DNA of 64,000 nucleotides from Bacteroidota bacterium (GTDB lineage: Bacteria > Bacteroidota > Bacteroidia > AKYH767-A > OLB10): NCBI GenBank assembly GCA_016713525.1, contig JADJOZ010000013.1:4942-68941 (forward strand), given 5' to 3'. Every line of letters starts with the position of its first letter. Position 1 is the first letter of the stretch. Below are positions 1-9,372 of this stretch, one piece after another. The notes beneath the pieces were generated by a model that made no database searches, was not told the origin of the DNA, and worked only from the letters and a program-made list of their open reading frames with translations. A program made the translations under genes and the position numbers.

Positions 1-2756
1 CAAAGCGCCTTCTTTTCTTTGGCGAACTAATTCTAAAAGCAAAACACTCATTTTCTCATAATATATAGGGTTTATGGGCATTTCCTGAGTTATAACTTTC
101 CGCATATTAGCCTCCACTGTTTCTGCTACTGCGGTTGAGTTTTACGAATGCTTTCTGGGAAGCTGATCGAGACCGGCAGCAATTCCACTATCAACAATCA
201 AATTAAGTAACGTGGCATCTCCAAAATTAGATATTACCCGACTTGGATCAGCGGACAGGTACATATCAAGTAACTGACGCATTTCTGGTTCGTAGCGCTT
301 TAAATCTATATAATCACCACTTGCTACCTTAATAACATTTCGAAGTTCAGTATATTCATCAACTGTTTTTTCACTCGATCGGCTTCATCTTTCGAATATC
401 CGGCTTCTATAATTTCCGCAGCAACGTTATTATAAGCTCTGATTAATGCAACAGTTTCTTTATAAAATGTTAAACGTAATTCTTCATGTTGCTTTAATGC
501 ATTTTTATCCTCAGTACTACCACAAAAATACTTTATGTATTGTTCTATCTGTTTTGGGGATTGAACCGGTGCGCATATTTGATGAACAACTTCAATTGCT
601 TCGTCCATTCGCTCCTTTGCTTTCACCAATCTATCTGTCAATAACCCTTAATTTCCTCTTTGTCGAAATTATCAAAAGCACCACTGGTGTAATCATGAAT
701 TGCTGCATCCAATTTCCCGCTCGCAAATAGGTTTTTATAATCCACAATATATCCAAACTCTTTATCGTCCTCTTCGGTCCTGTTTACCCTGCAAATTGCC
801 TGAAACAATCCCTGGTCCTGCATTTCTTTATCTATATAAAGATAGGTGCAAGGTGGTGCATCAAATCCGGTTAACAACTTATCAACAACGATAAGCAATT
901 GCATATTGGCCGGTTCCTCCTTGAATTTTTTCTTTACTTCTTTTTCAAAAATCTCCTTATTTCTCCCATTGAGCATTTTTTTGGTATATTTCGTATTGCT
1001 CGATTTTTCAGTTTCACCGTCTCAGTTTCTTCGCCCTTAGTAGAGCTTGCAGAAGGTTCAAATGACGTTATGATTGCACACTTTTTAAAACTAAAATGTT
1101 GGAATAACTCAAAATATCTACAAGCTTCATAAATAGATCTACTCACCAACAATGCATTTCCTCGACCATCTTTAAGTCTGGGCTTTATTTTGAAATCTTT
1201 AATTATATCAAAAACTACTTTTTCTAAACGACTTTTAGTGCTAAGGACTTTCTGCATATTACCCCATTGCCTCTTTAATTCTGCTTTAGGCAAATCATTC
1301 ATACCTCGGGTTACTTCTTCAAACCATTCGTCAACGCCTTTTTGATCTAATACATGCTGATCAACATCACGTGCTTCATAGAGTAAATCCAGGACAACAC
1401 CATCTTTCACTGCCTCATCAAATTTGCAGGTATGAATGTAGGGGCCAAATACTTCTATACTTTTTCTTATCATCTTTTAATAATGGAGTGCCGGTAAATC
1501 CGATAAAAACAGCATCCGGTAGTATAGCTTTCATTGCATCATGTAGTTTCCCGCTTTGAGTACGATGACATTCATCGATAAAAAACAAAAATATTTCCTT
1601 TTGGTTCAAAATTCTTAGGCGTAATTCTCTTTAAATCTTCAATAAATTCATTATATTCTTTTTCATTTTCTTTATTGCCAAATTTGTGAATTAGACTGCA
1701 TATTAACCAAGGAAGATTGTTGTTTAATGTTTGTAACAGTACCTCACCACCACTCATGCCGTCTTGTTTCTGGCATCGAAATATTTTCTTCTTCTCCTAT
1801 AAAGACTCTTTCTATTTGATCATCCAACTCTTCCCGATCAGTAACAATTAACACTCGTGCATCTTCCAGATTTTCTCTAATCCATTTCGCAAGCCAGACC
1901 ATGGTAAGAGATTTGCCTGAGCCTTGAGTATGCCATATTATTCCTCCCTTCTTTTCGTTAATGAATTCCTGAGCCGCCTTCACTCCAAAATATTGATTCG
2001 GACGACTTAGCTTTTTTATGCCTCCGTCAAAAGCAATAAAATCATGAATCAACTCCAAAAGTCGCTTGTGATTGCAGAATTGACGAATGTGCTGATCTAA
2101 TAAATTAATATCGGGATCATAATTGTATTTATCTTCTTTCCATTTTAAATAAAATTTCTCCGGAGTTTTAATTGTTCCATACCAAAGGCCCTGTGTATCA
2201 TTTGCAGCAATTAATAACTGAGTGGTTGAGAAAAACGTTTTAATAAATCTATGTTGTTGATTATCGAGATTTTGACGAATCCCTTCGGTTACAGAAATAC
2301 TAGCACGCTTCAGTTCAAAAACTACCAGTGCAATTCCATTAACATACAAAACAATGTCGGGCCGTTTCTCTTTTTCACCTTTAATGGTAACTTCTTCTGC
2401 AAAATAAAAATCATTCTCATCTATATTAACCCAATCAATACAATGAACTGTCTGAGGGCTAACTCCCACTTCTTCTTTAACCTTTATTCCATATCTTAAA
2501 AGATGGTAAACTTCCTTATTAATGGGATATAGTTCATCAACAGCATTAACAGTTGCCGCCTTTTTCAATAAACTTACTGCTTTTCGAATAAGTTCATCCG
2601 AATACCCCTCTTTATAAGAAAATCCTCGAGAACATTAGTTTCAATATTATTGTTACCTAGCCGGTCTTGTAAATTTCCCCCAAAAAGTGCTTGGTACCCG
2701 AGTTCTTTGCTCAATATTTGAACTATTCGGTTTTGTGTTTCGCGTTCGATTCTCAT
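1..2756 (-). CDS. hsdR: Type I restriction endonuclease subunit R (HsdR), C-terminus beyond window
   Basis: ATP-dependent motor and nuclease subunit of a type I restriction-modification system, cutting unmodified DNA. The start at 2756 opens with MRIERETQNRIVQIL, a usual HsdR start. The N-terminal nuclease shows an E-x-K in FELKRA after a hydrophobic strand. The helicase shows Walker A (HTQGSGKS, about 1950) and a DECHRTQSG box (about 1575), then a motif VI-like CRVNRT (about 790). The frame shifts near 2570, 1750, 1600, 1450, 960 and 640, and the protein reads collinearly across all of them, so I treat it as one gene with indel errors. The C-terminal helical part continues to base 1. The matching hsdM and hsdS lie 17.5 kb away on the same strand. 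Confidence 0.93.
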
Positions 2757-2914
2757 GCAAGAGCTAAAATTGATTTACAATTAGTTAGCTAATGTATTAT
2801 TTTATTCGTTCAAAACAAAAAATGAATTCAGATTCTATTGGAAATTAATCTTTAAGGGTCAATTAATTCATTTGTCAGATGTAATTTCAACAGTTTGTTT
2901 TACTAAAACAAGCT

Positions 2915-3355
2915 TTAAACTACTTGTTTGAAGGACTTCGGATCCAGAATTGGTAGTATGGTTGCATGTAGGAAAGTACCCTTGAAGTTGGAGTATAATA
3001 TCCCTCTTGTGGTTGAAATAGAAATGGAGTTTATCACTTCTAAAAGGGTTTGAGGGATGAAGGGAGTTTCTTCAGCTTTTATTTCAATAATATCTTCGAA
3101 GTTTGACAACCAGAATTGACAACCGGTTTTAATTGTGGCTAACACTACTTTTTGATCTTGTGATGTAACTTCAATATTTACTAAAACCAATACAGCCTTT
3201 TCGATAGGATTCATTCTTGATTCTACACTTATGTTAAAATTATAGTGTGCTGGTGAACCAGCATCTTCTTGGGGCAATTTAATACTGAACTCCAAAATAT
3301 CAATCGCCTTTATTTGCAAATCGGTTTTAAACTCTTTGTGTTCAATTTTGGACAT
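2915..3355 (-). CDS. SecB-like chaperone of a toxin-antitoxin-chaperone module
   Basis: A 146-residue protein resembling SecB-like chaperones: N-terminal beta strands, then a C-terminal helix-rich part with the pattern I-S-I-S-T-T-R-G-I and a proline-rich end (TILPILDP). It is the third gene of a minus-strand trio after a toxin-like and an XRE antitoxin-like gene. In known TAC modules (for example mycobacterial HigBA-SecB-like, or CmdTAC) the chaperone binds a C-terminal tag on the antitoxin and keeps it stable. The antitoxin here has such a C-terminal extension. The SecB assignment rests on pattern and context, so the fold should be confirmed by structure prediction. Confidence 0.72.
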   Translation of the reverse strand: MSKIEHKEFKTDLQIKAIDILEFSIKLPQEDAGSPAHYNFNISVESRMNPIEKAVLVLVNIEVTSQDQKVVLATIKTGCQFWLSNFEDIIEIKAEETPFIPQTLLEVINSISISTTRGILYSNFKGTFLHATILPILDPKSFKQVV

Positions 3356-3397
3356 TATTATAAATTTTATTTATGGGCAAGTGTGAATATACATTTT

Positions 3398-3781
3398 TTA
3401 AAAATTATTAGAAAAATCACCAACAGGCGAGATACATTCATTGGTTTTAGGTTGAGATTGGGGACTTGCACAAATGCTTACATACTGTTTTATTACTGTT
3501 TCGTTCGATTGAATCAATTCATTGAATGATACATCCAAGTCTACAGCAATTTCACAAATTGTATCCATGGTAAAAGTATGTGTTCCACTAAGCCACTTGG
3601 TAATCTCAGAAGGTTGCTTGTTAACCTTCAAAGCAAATTCAGACTTTGTCCAACCTTTTTCTACGATTAGATCCTGAATTCGTGAAGCCAATCTCATTTT
3701 AATTGATACTTCCATTTTTGTAATGGGCGAAATGCGATTCATCATTTCATTGAGGATTTCGCTGCTATATTTTCTTGCCAT
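3398..3781 (-). CDS. XRE-family antitoxin with C-terminal extension
   Basis: About 127 residues if it starts at the ATG at 3781 (MARKYSSEI), four bases after the toxin stop. A start at 3814 would overlap the toxin. The centre is a helix-turn-helix of the XRE/HigA type (GWTKSEFALKVNKQPSEITK then a WLSGTHTF turn). About 37 residues follow the HTH domain (VIKQYVSICASP to the end). This matches the position of the chaperone-addiction segment known from TAC antitoxins, which is an inference here. It probably represses its own operon. The 42-base gap to the SecB-like gene fits co-transcription. Confidence 0.85.
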   Translation of the reverse strand: MARKYSSEILNEMMNRISPITKMEVSIKMRLASRIQDLIVEKGWTKSEFALKVNKQPSEITKWLSGTHTFTMDTICEIAVDLDVSFNELIQSNETVIKQYVSICASPQSQPKTNECISPVGDFSNNF

Positions 3782-3785
3782 AATT

Positions 3786-4277
3786 TTATTCGATTTCAAA
3801 TACTCCAAGTCCAATTAAATGCCGTCCATCACGTGACCAATTAATTTCTTTATCTCTAATTCTTTTCATGATGTCTGCTGATATTTTAATCATCAGTTCT
3901 GCTTGATGTTTCAATTTTGGATCATCCTGCCAAGCTCTTGTAGCTTTTGGTTTAACGGCTCCACCTCCTAGCACAATAGCCACAGTCCCATATCTTATAC
4001 AATATAATCGAAGGCTGCTATTTTCTTTATCATACAAAGCACATACCCCATCGCCTGGCTTCCCCTCTCTTTCTTTGAAAAAATCTTGTCTTGCTCCGGT
4101 TTCATGCCCAATTATACTAACAGTTTGATATATTTCTTCTATTTCTTTCGAAAATATAGCTAAATGACCCTGCAGGAATTGGTCGAACAATGTTGATTCC
4201 TCATTGTCCACAATGACCGCATAGATAGTAGCACAATTACCTGATAATGTTTCAAGTTCAACCAGTTCGTATTTCAC
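3786..4277 (-). CDS. RelE/HigB-like (Gp49-type) toxin candidate
   Basis: A 163-residue protein, first gene of the trio. The middle carries LRLYCIRYGTVAIVLGGGAVK, the core strand pattern of Gp49/HigB-like toxins in Bacteroidota, followed by a K-T-R-A-W-Q-like stretch and a helical tail with I-K-R-I-R-D-K-E-I. Members of this superfamily cleave mRNA on the ribosome, so that role is expected, but catalytic residues cannot be fixed by eye. The N-terminal 60 residues are longer than in minimal HigB proteins. Antitoxin and SecB-like genes follow immediately. Confidence 0.75.
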   Translation of the reverse strand: MKYELVELETLSGNCATIYAVIVDNEESTLFDQFLQGHLAIFSKEIEEIYQTVSIIGHETGARQDFFKEREGKPGDGVCALYDKENSSLRLYCIRYGTVAIVLGGGAVKPKATRAWQDDPKLKHQAELMIKISADIMKRIRDKEINWSRDGRHLIGLGVFEIE

Positions 4278-4689
4278 TTATAACTAAAATTATCCTAAAA
4301 AGTTGTGTAAATATAGAATTATATATTGCTGAAAGTCAAGCACCCTTAATTAATTAATATATATATAATTGAATATCAATCGTATAAAATTTTACAATAA
4401 ATTTTTATTTATAAATAAATTATCCCAAATTAGAGTTTTAAAATCTCTTACTAAATCGAAAATTCAACCATAAACTAAAAAAGATCAGCCGACGTTGGCG
4501 CGCCGGCTGATTTACAAGAAAACAGAAATTACGAGCGTCGAAACTCCATAATTCACCGGGCTGGTGAGCCCTGGGTGCGTTTTCAATATGTTGCAATAAT
4601 AGGAACAAGAACCATTCCACCAAATATTGCAAATTTATAGCCTGACCACACCTTACTCCGGTAGTGGTTTAAAATGGGGTGGAGTTGTC
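4278..4689. other. Intergenic stretch with GC-rich structured segment
   Basis: Bases 4278-4470 are AT-rich with no coding signal. Bases 4484-4680 stand out as GC-richer and full of inverted repeats: a hairpin with arms GGGCT/AGCCC near 4556-4570, one with arms ACCAC/GTGGT near 4646-4669, and a minus-strand terminator at 4484-4511. No convincing protein is encoded on either strand. It could be a small structured RNA read leftward, or a remnant of a mobile repeat. Confidence 0.4.
4477..4511 (-). terminator. Rho-independent terminator, leftward
   Basis: Perfect 8-bp arms ATCAGCCG (4484-4491) and CGGCTGAT (4504-4511) around a GC-rich loop. On the minus strand they are followed by a run of six T (plus-strand A run at 4477-4482). 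No minus-strand protein gene lies directly upstream, so it may end a small RNA transcribed from about 4680. Confidence 0.6.
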
Positions 4690-5028
4690 AAAATTATTAA
4701 AAAATATAAGAAATGAATATCTATTCTACTTTAAAAGGAACCCGGGAACAAAAAGTGATGGGAATAATTTTACTCAAACTGAGATAAGTGCGGTCTGGCA
4801 AAAGGGGGCATTGTAACTGGAAGAGACCCGGGAACTTACCGAAACGATGCCTGTGGGAAACTGATTAAATTTTCTGAACATGGTAATACAAGTTCGGATC
4901 AGGGTTGGGAAATTGATCACAAGCAACCTGTTTCAAAAGCCGGTTCCGATTACTTGTTTAATCTGCAACCTTTATATTGGAAAACCAATCGCGAAAAAGG
5001 CGATACCTATCCTTGGCGTTGCAGGTAA
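4690..5028 (+). pseudogene. HNH nuclease domain remnant, frameshifted
   Basis: Reading across one shift in the G run near 4805 gives EISAVWQKG, then GRDPGTYRNDACG, then GWEIDHKQPVSKAG, NLQPLYWKTNREKGD and a closing cysteine. This is the HNH family in which the invariant I-D-H and N-L-Q-P-L motifs hold the metal and the domain usually sits at the C-terminus of a larger protein. Only about 100 residues are present and no clear start was found (an ATG at 4713 is in the wrong frame). It could be the torn tail of a larger effector or a short gene with errors. It ends just before a strong terminator. Confidence 0.6.
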
Positions 5029-5043
5029 AATTTGTCAATCATC

Positions 5044-5077
5044 AAAATACCGGTACCCAATTGGGTACCGGTATTTT
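5044..5077 (+). terminator. Strong hairpin terminator
   Basis: Perfect 15-bp arms, beginning AAAATACCGG (5044-5058) and ending CCGGTATTTT (5063-5077), with a four-base AATT loop, directly after the HNH remnant. The symmetrical A and T runs would let it work in both directions. It separates the remnant from the LRAT-fold gene at 5103. Confidence 0.75.
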
Positions 5078-5102
5078 ATTATAATCATTTAAATCTTAAA
5101 AC

Positions 5103-5519
5103 ATGAATAATTATATAACATACTATGGACTCAAACCGGCCGACAGAATAATTGTGCCCAAGAGTAATTTAAATTTAGTGCAACATCATGCCATCTATTT
5201 AGGACAAAATGAATTCGGTCAAGATTTATTAATTGAAAATAAATTTGGCGTAGGTGTTACAATTGTAACTGCTGAAATCTTCTTTGCGGAAGTTAGGTCA
5301 ATAACCCGAATTGAAAGGTTTAATGGAAACAACTATCAAAGGCAAATAGCAGTTCAATCTGCTCTTCAAAAGTCAGGATTTCCTTATCATCTCATAAATT
5401 ATAATTGTGAGCATTTTGCAAATGAGGTGCAATATGGGCAATCATCTAGCAACCAGGTTGCAATGGGAATATTTTGTACTGCCTTACTTTGTATTGCATT
5501 TATTGCTTCGAGTAAATGA
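5103..5519 (+). CDS. LRAT-domain (NlpC/P60-fold) protein with C-terminal membrane helix
   Basis: A 138-residue protein with the two LRAT signatures: HHAIYLG near residue 34 and NCEHFANEV near residue 100, giving the catalytic His and Cys. LRAT-fold enzymes are thiol acyltransferases or hydrolases acting on lipid acyl chains. The last 20 residues (VAMGIFCTALLCIAFIASSK) form one hydrophobic helix, so it probably sits at the membrane. The gene has its own start after a terminator. Bacterial members often sit in conflict loci, and the HNH remnant upstream and HEPN-like gene downstream fit this, but no specific role can be assigned. Confidence 0.8.
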   Translation: MNNYITYYGLKPADRIIVPKSNLNLVQHHAIYLGQNEFGQDLLIENKFGVGVTIVTAEIFFAEVRSITRIERFNGNNYQRQIAVQSALQKSGFPYHLINYNCEHFANEVQYGQSSSNQVAMGIFCTALLCIAFIASSK

Positions 5520-5640
5520 AATGTTGAATGAATTTACAGCAATCAGAGTTGTGAAATATTTATTGTCTTTTTACTCCTCTGTTTGCTTTAAATTCCAATA
5601 ATTCACTTCAAAAACATTTACTCTTAATAAAATTATAATT

Positions 5641-6701
5641 ATGTTGTTTAATGATATATTTCAGAAATACGGAAAAATTCTGGAGCCTCACACAGAAGGG
5701 TTAATTAAATCCGCGCATGAAAAAAGTTCACACAAAGCGGACTTACTACTAATTCATATGCACGGGTTTTACCATCTAGAGGTTCTAAAAGCGAATGAAT
5801 TGCATGGGTATGATGACAGCCCATATGTAATCGGACCAGGTGATGTGGGCCTTTCCGAGAACACACATTATGATTTCATTTATAATTATCTAAACAACCC
5901 AATTTACTATTATAATGGAAATCATACTGAATATTTAAGTAAACTAAAGTTCGATCCTAAAATCCCCATAAAAATGATGCAGATATTAAATCCGAGCAGT
6001 GGTCTGTTCAGTTGGAAATGTTGATATACATAAAAATTTGGGAATCAGATTTATTTATAAAAACATTCTATCAATTGGCTCGATTGCTTAATGGTGAACA
6101 TTATGATTGGCATTTTCAAATTGCAGAATCAAATCGTTCAAAAAGTAAATTCAAACGTCATGATGTTGTTCGAAGATATATTAAAAATAGAATAAGAAAC
6201 TATAATAAAGTCTATTACGATTTTTTTTCTGAATGCCACAGCAACCAAATTAGAAATGCAATTGCTCATTCAAAGTATGCGTTGATGGGCAGAAACATCC
6301 ATCTACATAATTATATTGAAGAAGATCCGTATTCCCAAAAAATAAATTTGTCGTTTGATGAATGGACTGAAATATTTCATAAGTCTTTAGTGATGTATAA
6401 TGAATATGCAAAACTAAATCACATGATTAGCCGTTACTATCAAAATTACATAGATTCAAATAATAACTCTTTTGATATTCGTATATTAACTCCTGCAGGA
6501 GAAGAAAAACGCACTTTGTGGAATACCGAGAACAATGGAATGATTGGGTTTATAAACATTAAAAGAAATAAAGTCAGAAAGCAACTGGTCTTTTTATTTG
6601 ACTTTTCCCTTGAAGTATTTTCCTTATTGTCTAAATCTATATTTCTACCTTCAGTTATTTCCCAATCTTTCCATCGACGAGCAAATCGAATTTATTTTTG
6701 A
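5641..6701 (+). CDS. HEPN-like hypothetical protein, frameshifted
   Basis: Two frames (5641-6024 and about 6005-6701) join near 6000 into one protein of about 350 residues, as IPIKMMQILNP continues into EMLIYIKIWESDLF. I do not recognise the family as a whole. The C-terminal half has RNAIAHSKYALMGRN, an R-x4-H motif set in helices as in HEPN ribonucleases, with conserved-looking aromatic residues around it. HEPN proteins in defence loci cleave RNA. That function is inferred from one short motif. The last 60 residues overlap the convergent DUF6527 gene and may be out of frame. Confidence 0.6.
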
Positions 6702-6936
6702 ATAAAGTAATGGGATTTACATTCAAAACCCAGTTACCAATTGAAGGATCAAGTGATACGGTTTTGCCATTGAATGTAATTTCCCAGTCAGTAGGAGAAA
6801 GTGGCGTTACTACTTCATTGCCACAGCCACAAGCACACTTATGAATGGCTGTGCAATACTCAATCGAGATATACAACACACCTCCCTCAATTACATCGGG
6901 AATAAATTCAACGAACTTATGTTGTATGGTCTTCAT
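6655..6936 (-). CDS. DUF6527 metal-binding protein of the multi-ubiquitin operon
   Basis: Starts MKTIQHKFVEFIPD at 6936, overlapping the end of the E1-like gene by 20 bases. The core has IHKCACGCGNEVV, a C-x-C-x-C cluster, then LSPTDWEITFNGKTVSL and SIGNW, the pattern of DUF6527 proteins that accompany multi-ubiquitin genes. A fourth cysteine (FECKSH) appears only after an indel near 6730. With a second indel near 6700 the frame stays open to about 6446 and includes a hydrophobic stretch, so the true C-terminus is uncertain. Likely a zinc-binding partner; the biochemical role is unknown. Confidence 0.78.
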   Translation of the reverse strand: MKTIQHKFVEFIPDVIEGGVLYISIEYCTAIHKCACGCGNEVVTPLSPTDWEITFNGKTVSLDPSIGNWVLNVNPITLFKNKFDLLVDGKIGK

Positions 6937-8091
6937 GGATAAGTTGTCCAGTATTAATTGTAAACGTCGAATTGTGCTCCTCATTCAAATCCTGGTAGAA
7001 TCCGCAAAGTTTTTTCCATTTCACGACTGCCATCAAAGCATTCAGTGCATTAAGGTCAGCTATCTGAATGTTGGTTGCATATTCATCATCATCCGTTGAA
7101 GCAGAACCAATTCTGTTTGGAATGTGGTCAAACTTTTCAGGTGTGCCAACTGTAACTCTAATTTGCCCGATAAGTTTTTCATCAACCACATTCACACCAA
7201 GTCCGACATCAATAAATGTAACACCAAATTTTTTGAGATTAGAAATTATCAGGCTTCTAGCACTGTTACTATCTATACAAACGAACACAAACGAAAGTCC
7301 ATTGAGCAACTCAATATTTCTTTCAGTTACATGTTCAGGGTATGCTTTATTCCCTTTCGCATCTGTGAATAAATTTCAGAGAAGTAATCCACTTTCTTCA
7401 TTCGCTTATTTAGCGTATCAATGGATGGAGCACCCGGAGCACGGAATGCATTGTGTTGTAAAAATTCATCAGCATCAAAAAGTAATATCTCATCAACAGC
7501 AGTTTTGGCAACTAAATCCAAAATATAAGAGCCAGTGCCACCGAGCCCGATAATTCCAATTCTCTGTCCCTTGAATTTTGAATTGAGAAGATGAATGTTT
7601 GCACGACTTGAATTGGAATCAATATAATGGAATACCGATTCATCATCATTGCATTCAATCACTTTAAAAGTTTGAGCTGTAACCGATTGATCAAGCGATT
7701 TGGCTGGAGCAGAAATTATTTTTTCATACTGAGTTACCTTGTGATAATAGTTTTCATAACCATTTGGCGGCTTGTTTGAGAAAGTATGGTTCATAACAAG
7801 GTCATCAGCTACTGGCTGATTCGGACTGGAATGAACAATTGTATCAATGATACTTCCATCTTGGTTGCAGGGTTGCTCGCCCATGAAGCCCATTACATGT
7901 GTATCAGGTTTTATAGTAATATTATTATTTAGGGACAATGCTGTACTCAGTGTGCCGTATTTTATTTCACGGTTGCTGTTTACATAAGGTATGTGGTGGA
8001 CAATTAAATGCCCACCTTTTACCTCAATCTCAAAACCCTCATCAACCAGTTGCTTTAGGTCGGAACTACGATTTATCTGTGCAAGTAACAT
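6917..8091 (-). CDS. E1-like ThiF adenylyltransferase with N-terminal DUF6791 (E2-like?) domain
   Basis: Two frames (8091-7327 and 7309-6917) join near 7320 into about 390 residues. Residues 1-165 match DUF6791, with THVMGFMGEQPC placing Cys75 like an E2 active site. Residues 178-190 hold the nucleotide loop GIIGLGGTGSY, then LLFDADEF and HNAFRAPGA, the E1/ThiF ATP-site residues. An E1 of this class would adenylate the C-terminus of the ubiquitin-like partner. I see no obvious separate E1 catalytic cysteine. It overlaps the multi-ubiquitin gene upstream (26 bases) and DUF6527 downstream, so the three are one operon. Confidence 0.88.
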
Positions 8092-8549
8092 TGAATATCA
8101 TTTTATCTTTTATACAAACTTTATCACCCTTAACCATTGTACCGTGTGGATTTTCATGTGGTCCTTTATCATAAGTAACCGTATAAACCTTATTTGGGTT
8201 CGAGTCATAACTTCCGAATGCAAGTTCAACAACTTGTTCAAAAGTGATTGTTTTCCCATCCCATGGTTTTGGTCTGCCATTAACAATAAGCGTAATCTTT
8301 TGATGCTTGTCTTTTGAATAGAAATGCTCAATTTCAGGACGGGCAAGATTAACTTTCGTATCATCCGCAATTGGTTCATCTTCCACGGCTTTTTAATGGC
8401 GAGAAAATATCTTCCTCAGGCGGAATGTTGCCCAGTTTTCGTATTTCAGTACCGTTAATGTATTGAAAGTTCCATTCAAACTGTTTGCCATTTATGGTCA
8501 ATGGGAGAACTGGTTTGTCATGTCCATGTTTTTGTTCCTCTTTATTCAT
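8066..8549 (-). CDS. Multi-ubiquitin domain protein
   Basis: Starts at 8549 (MNKEEQKHGHDKPVLPLTI) and, across an extra A near 8393, continues to 8066, giving about 160 residues. Two ubiquitin-like units are visible: TINGKQFEWNFQYINGTEIRKL with an acidic EHF-containing end, and a second beginning ITLIVNGRPKPWDGKTITFEQVVELAF and ending MIFNVTCTDKS. These are the multi-ubiquitin repeats known from bacterial ubiquitin-like operons. The C-terminus lacks a terminal Gly-Gly, so maturation or conjugation may use another residue. First gene of a three-gene operon, divergent from the sigma factor cluster. Confidence 0.85.
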
Positions 8550-8679
8550 TGTGTTATATATTATTATTTAAAATTATTTCAGATAAATTATTGTTTTAGG
8601 AAATTAATCAAAAAAACTCTAATTTTGGATGTGGTTTTATCTATATTTGACTTACTATTTTATGAACTAGCTAACCTTA

Positions 8680-8724
8680 ATACTATGAAGCGTGACATTT
8701 CTAGAATGTCACGCTTCATAGTAT
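8680..8724. promoter_or_regulatory. Perfect 20-bp inverted repeat in divergent promoter region
   Basis: Left arm 8680-8699 and right arm 8705-8724 pair without a mismatch around a TCTAG centre; the inner part reads GTGACATT and AATGTCAC. It lies between the multi-ubiquitin start (8549, leftward) and the sigma-like start (8767, rightward), 43 bases before the latter. No T run follows either way, so an operator for a dimeric regulator or an attenuator is more likely than a terminator. Confidence 0.7.
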
Positions 8725-8766
8725 AGTTCTAATAGCATAATTTTGAATCTCAAGGCAATTTAACAA

Positions 8767-9372
8767 ATGACAGATGTTGAACTTTTAGAATTTATTTGCT
8801 CAAACGAAGATGATCAACAAGCTTATGATCAATTTGTTATGAGGTTTTTACCTGATATTCAAAATCATTGTGAAAAAATATGTAAAATCAGAAAACTTCA
8901 CATACATGTAGGACAACAAATCGCTCATGAAACATTTGAGAAAATTCGGAAATACAAATCTTTTAAGAAAAATGAAGCGGTGAATGGAGACGACCGAAAA
9001 TCTATTCTGGTCTATTTGAAAGACAATATCGACAAACATTTTTAATGACTATCACCAAAAAGATAAAAAGAATGACGTCGTTCATAAATCTTACTTTGAC
9101 AATATATTACAAGATTCAAGTGATTTAAAAGATGTTGGGGAATTAAAGAACAAGAAAGATTTAGCAAAGTTTATTTTTAATAAGCTGAATGAGAAGGAAA
9201 AACAAGTAATAGCCATGGATATTGAACATAAAAAGCACCAAAGATACTTGCCAGATGATGTAACGGAAGTGCTTGCAAAGAACTTGGGGTTAAGCCAGAA
9301 TCTATAAGGAAAATAAGACAACGTGCAATTATAAAAATTAAAGCTGCTATAGATGAAATCAACCAAAATTAA
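8767..9372 (+). CDS. Sigma-70 family (ECF-like) sigma factor, frameshifted
   Basis: About 200 residues read across shifts near 9040 and 9290. The N-terminus (MTDVELLEFICSNEDDQQAYDQFV) resembles region 2 helices. The C-terminus reads LNEKEKQVIAMDIEH, YLPDDVTEVLAKNLGV and ESIRKIRQRAIIKIKAAI, a clear region 4 helix-turn-helix that would contact the -35 element. The next gene starts at 9353, inside its 3' end, so the two are co-translated. Small sigma factors in such accessory clusters usually drive their own operon; the 20-bp palindrome upstream may be the control site. Confidence 0.78.

Noticed and set aside
4438..4632. 64-residue minus-strand ORF
   Set aside because: It runs through a GC-rich hairpin and terminator; composition does not look coding.
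8463..8726. 87-residue plus-strand ORF
   Set aside because: Overlaps the multi-ubiquitin gene start and the palindrome; shadow frame.
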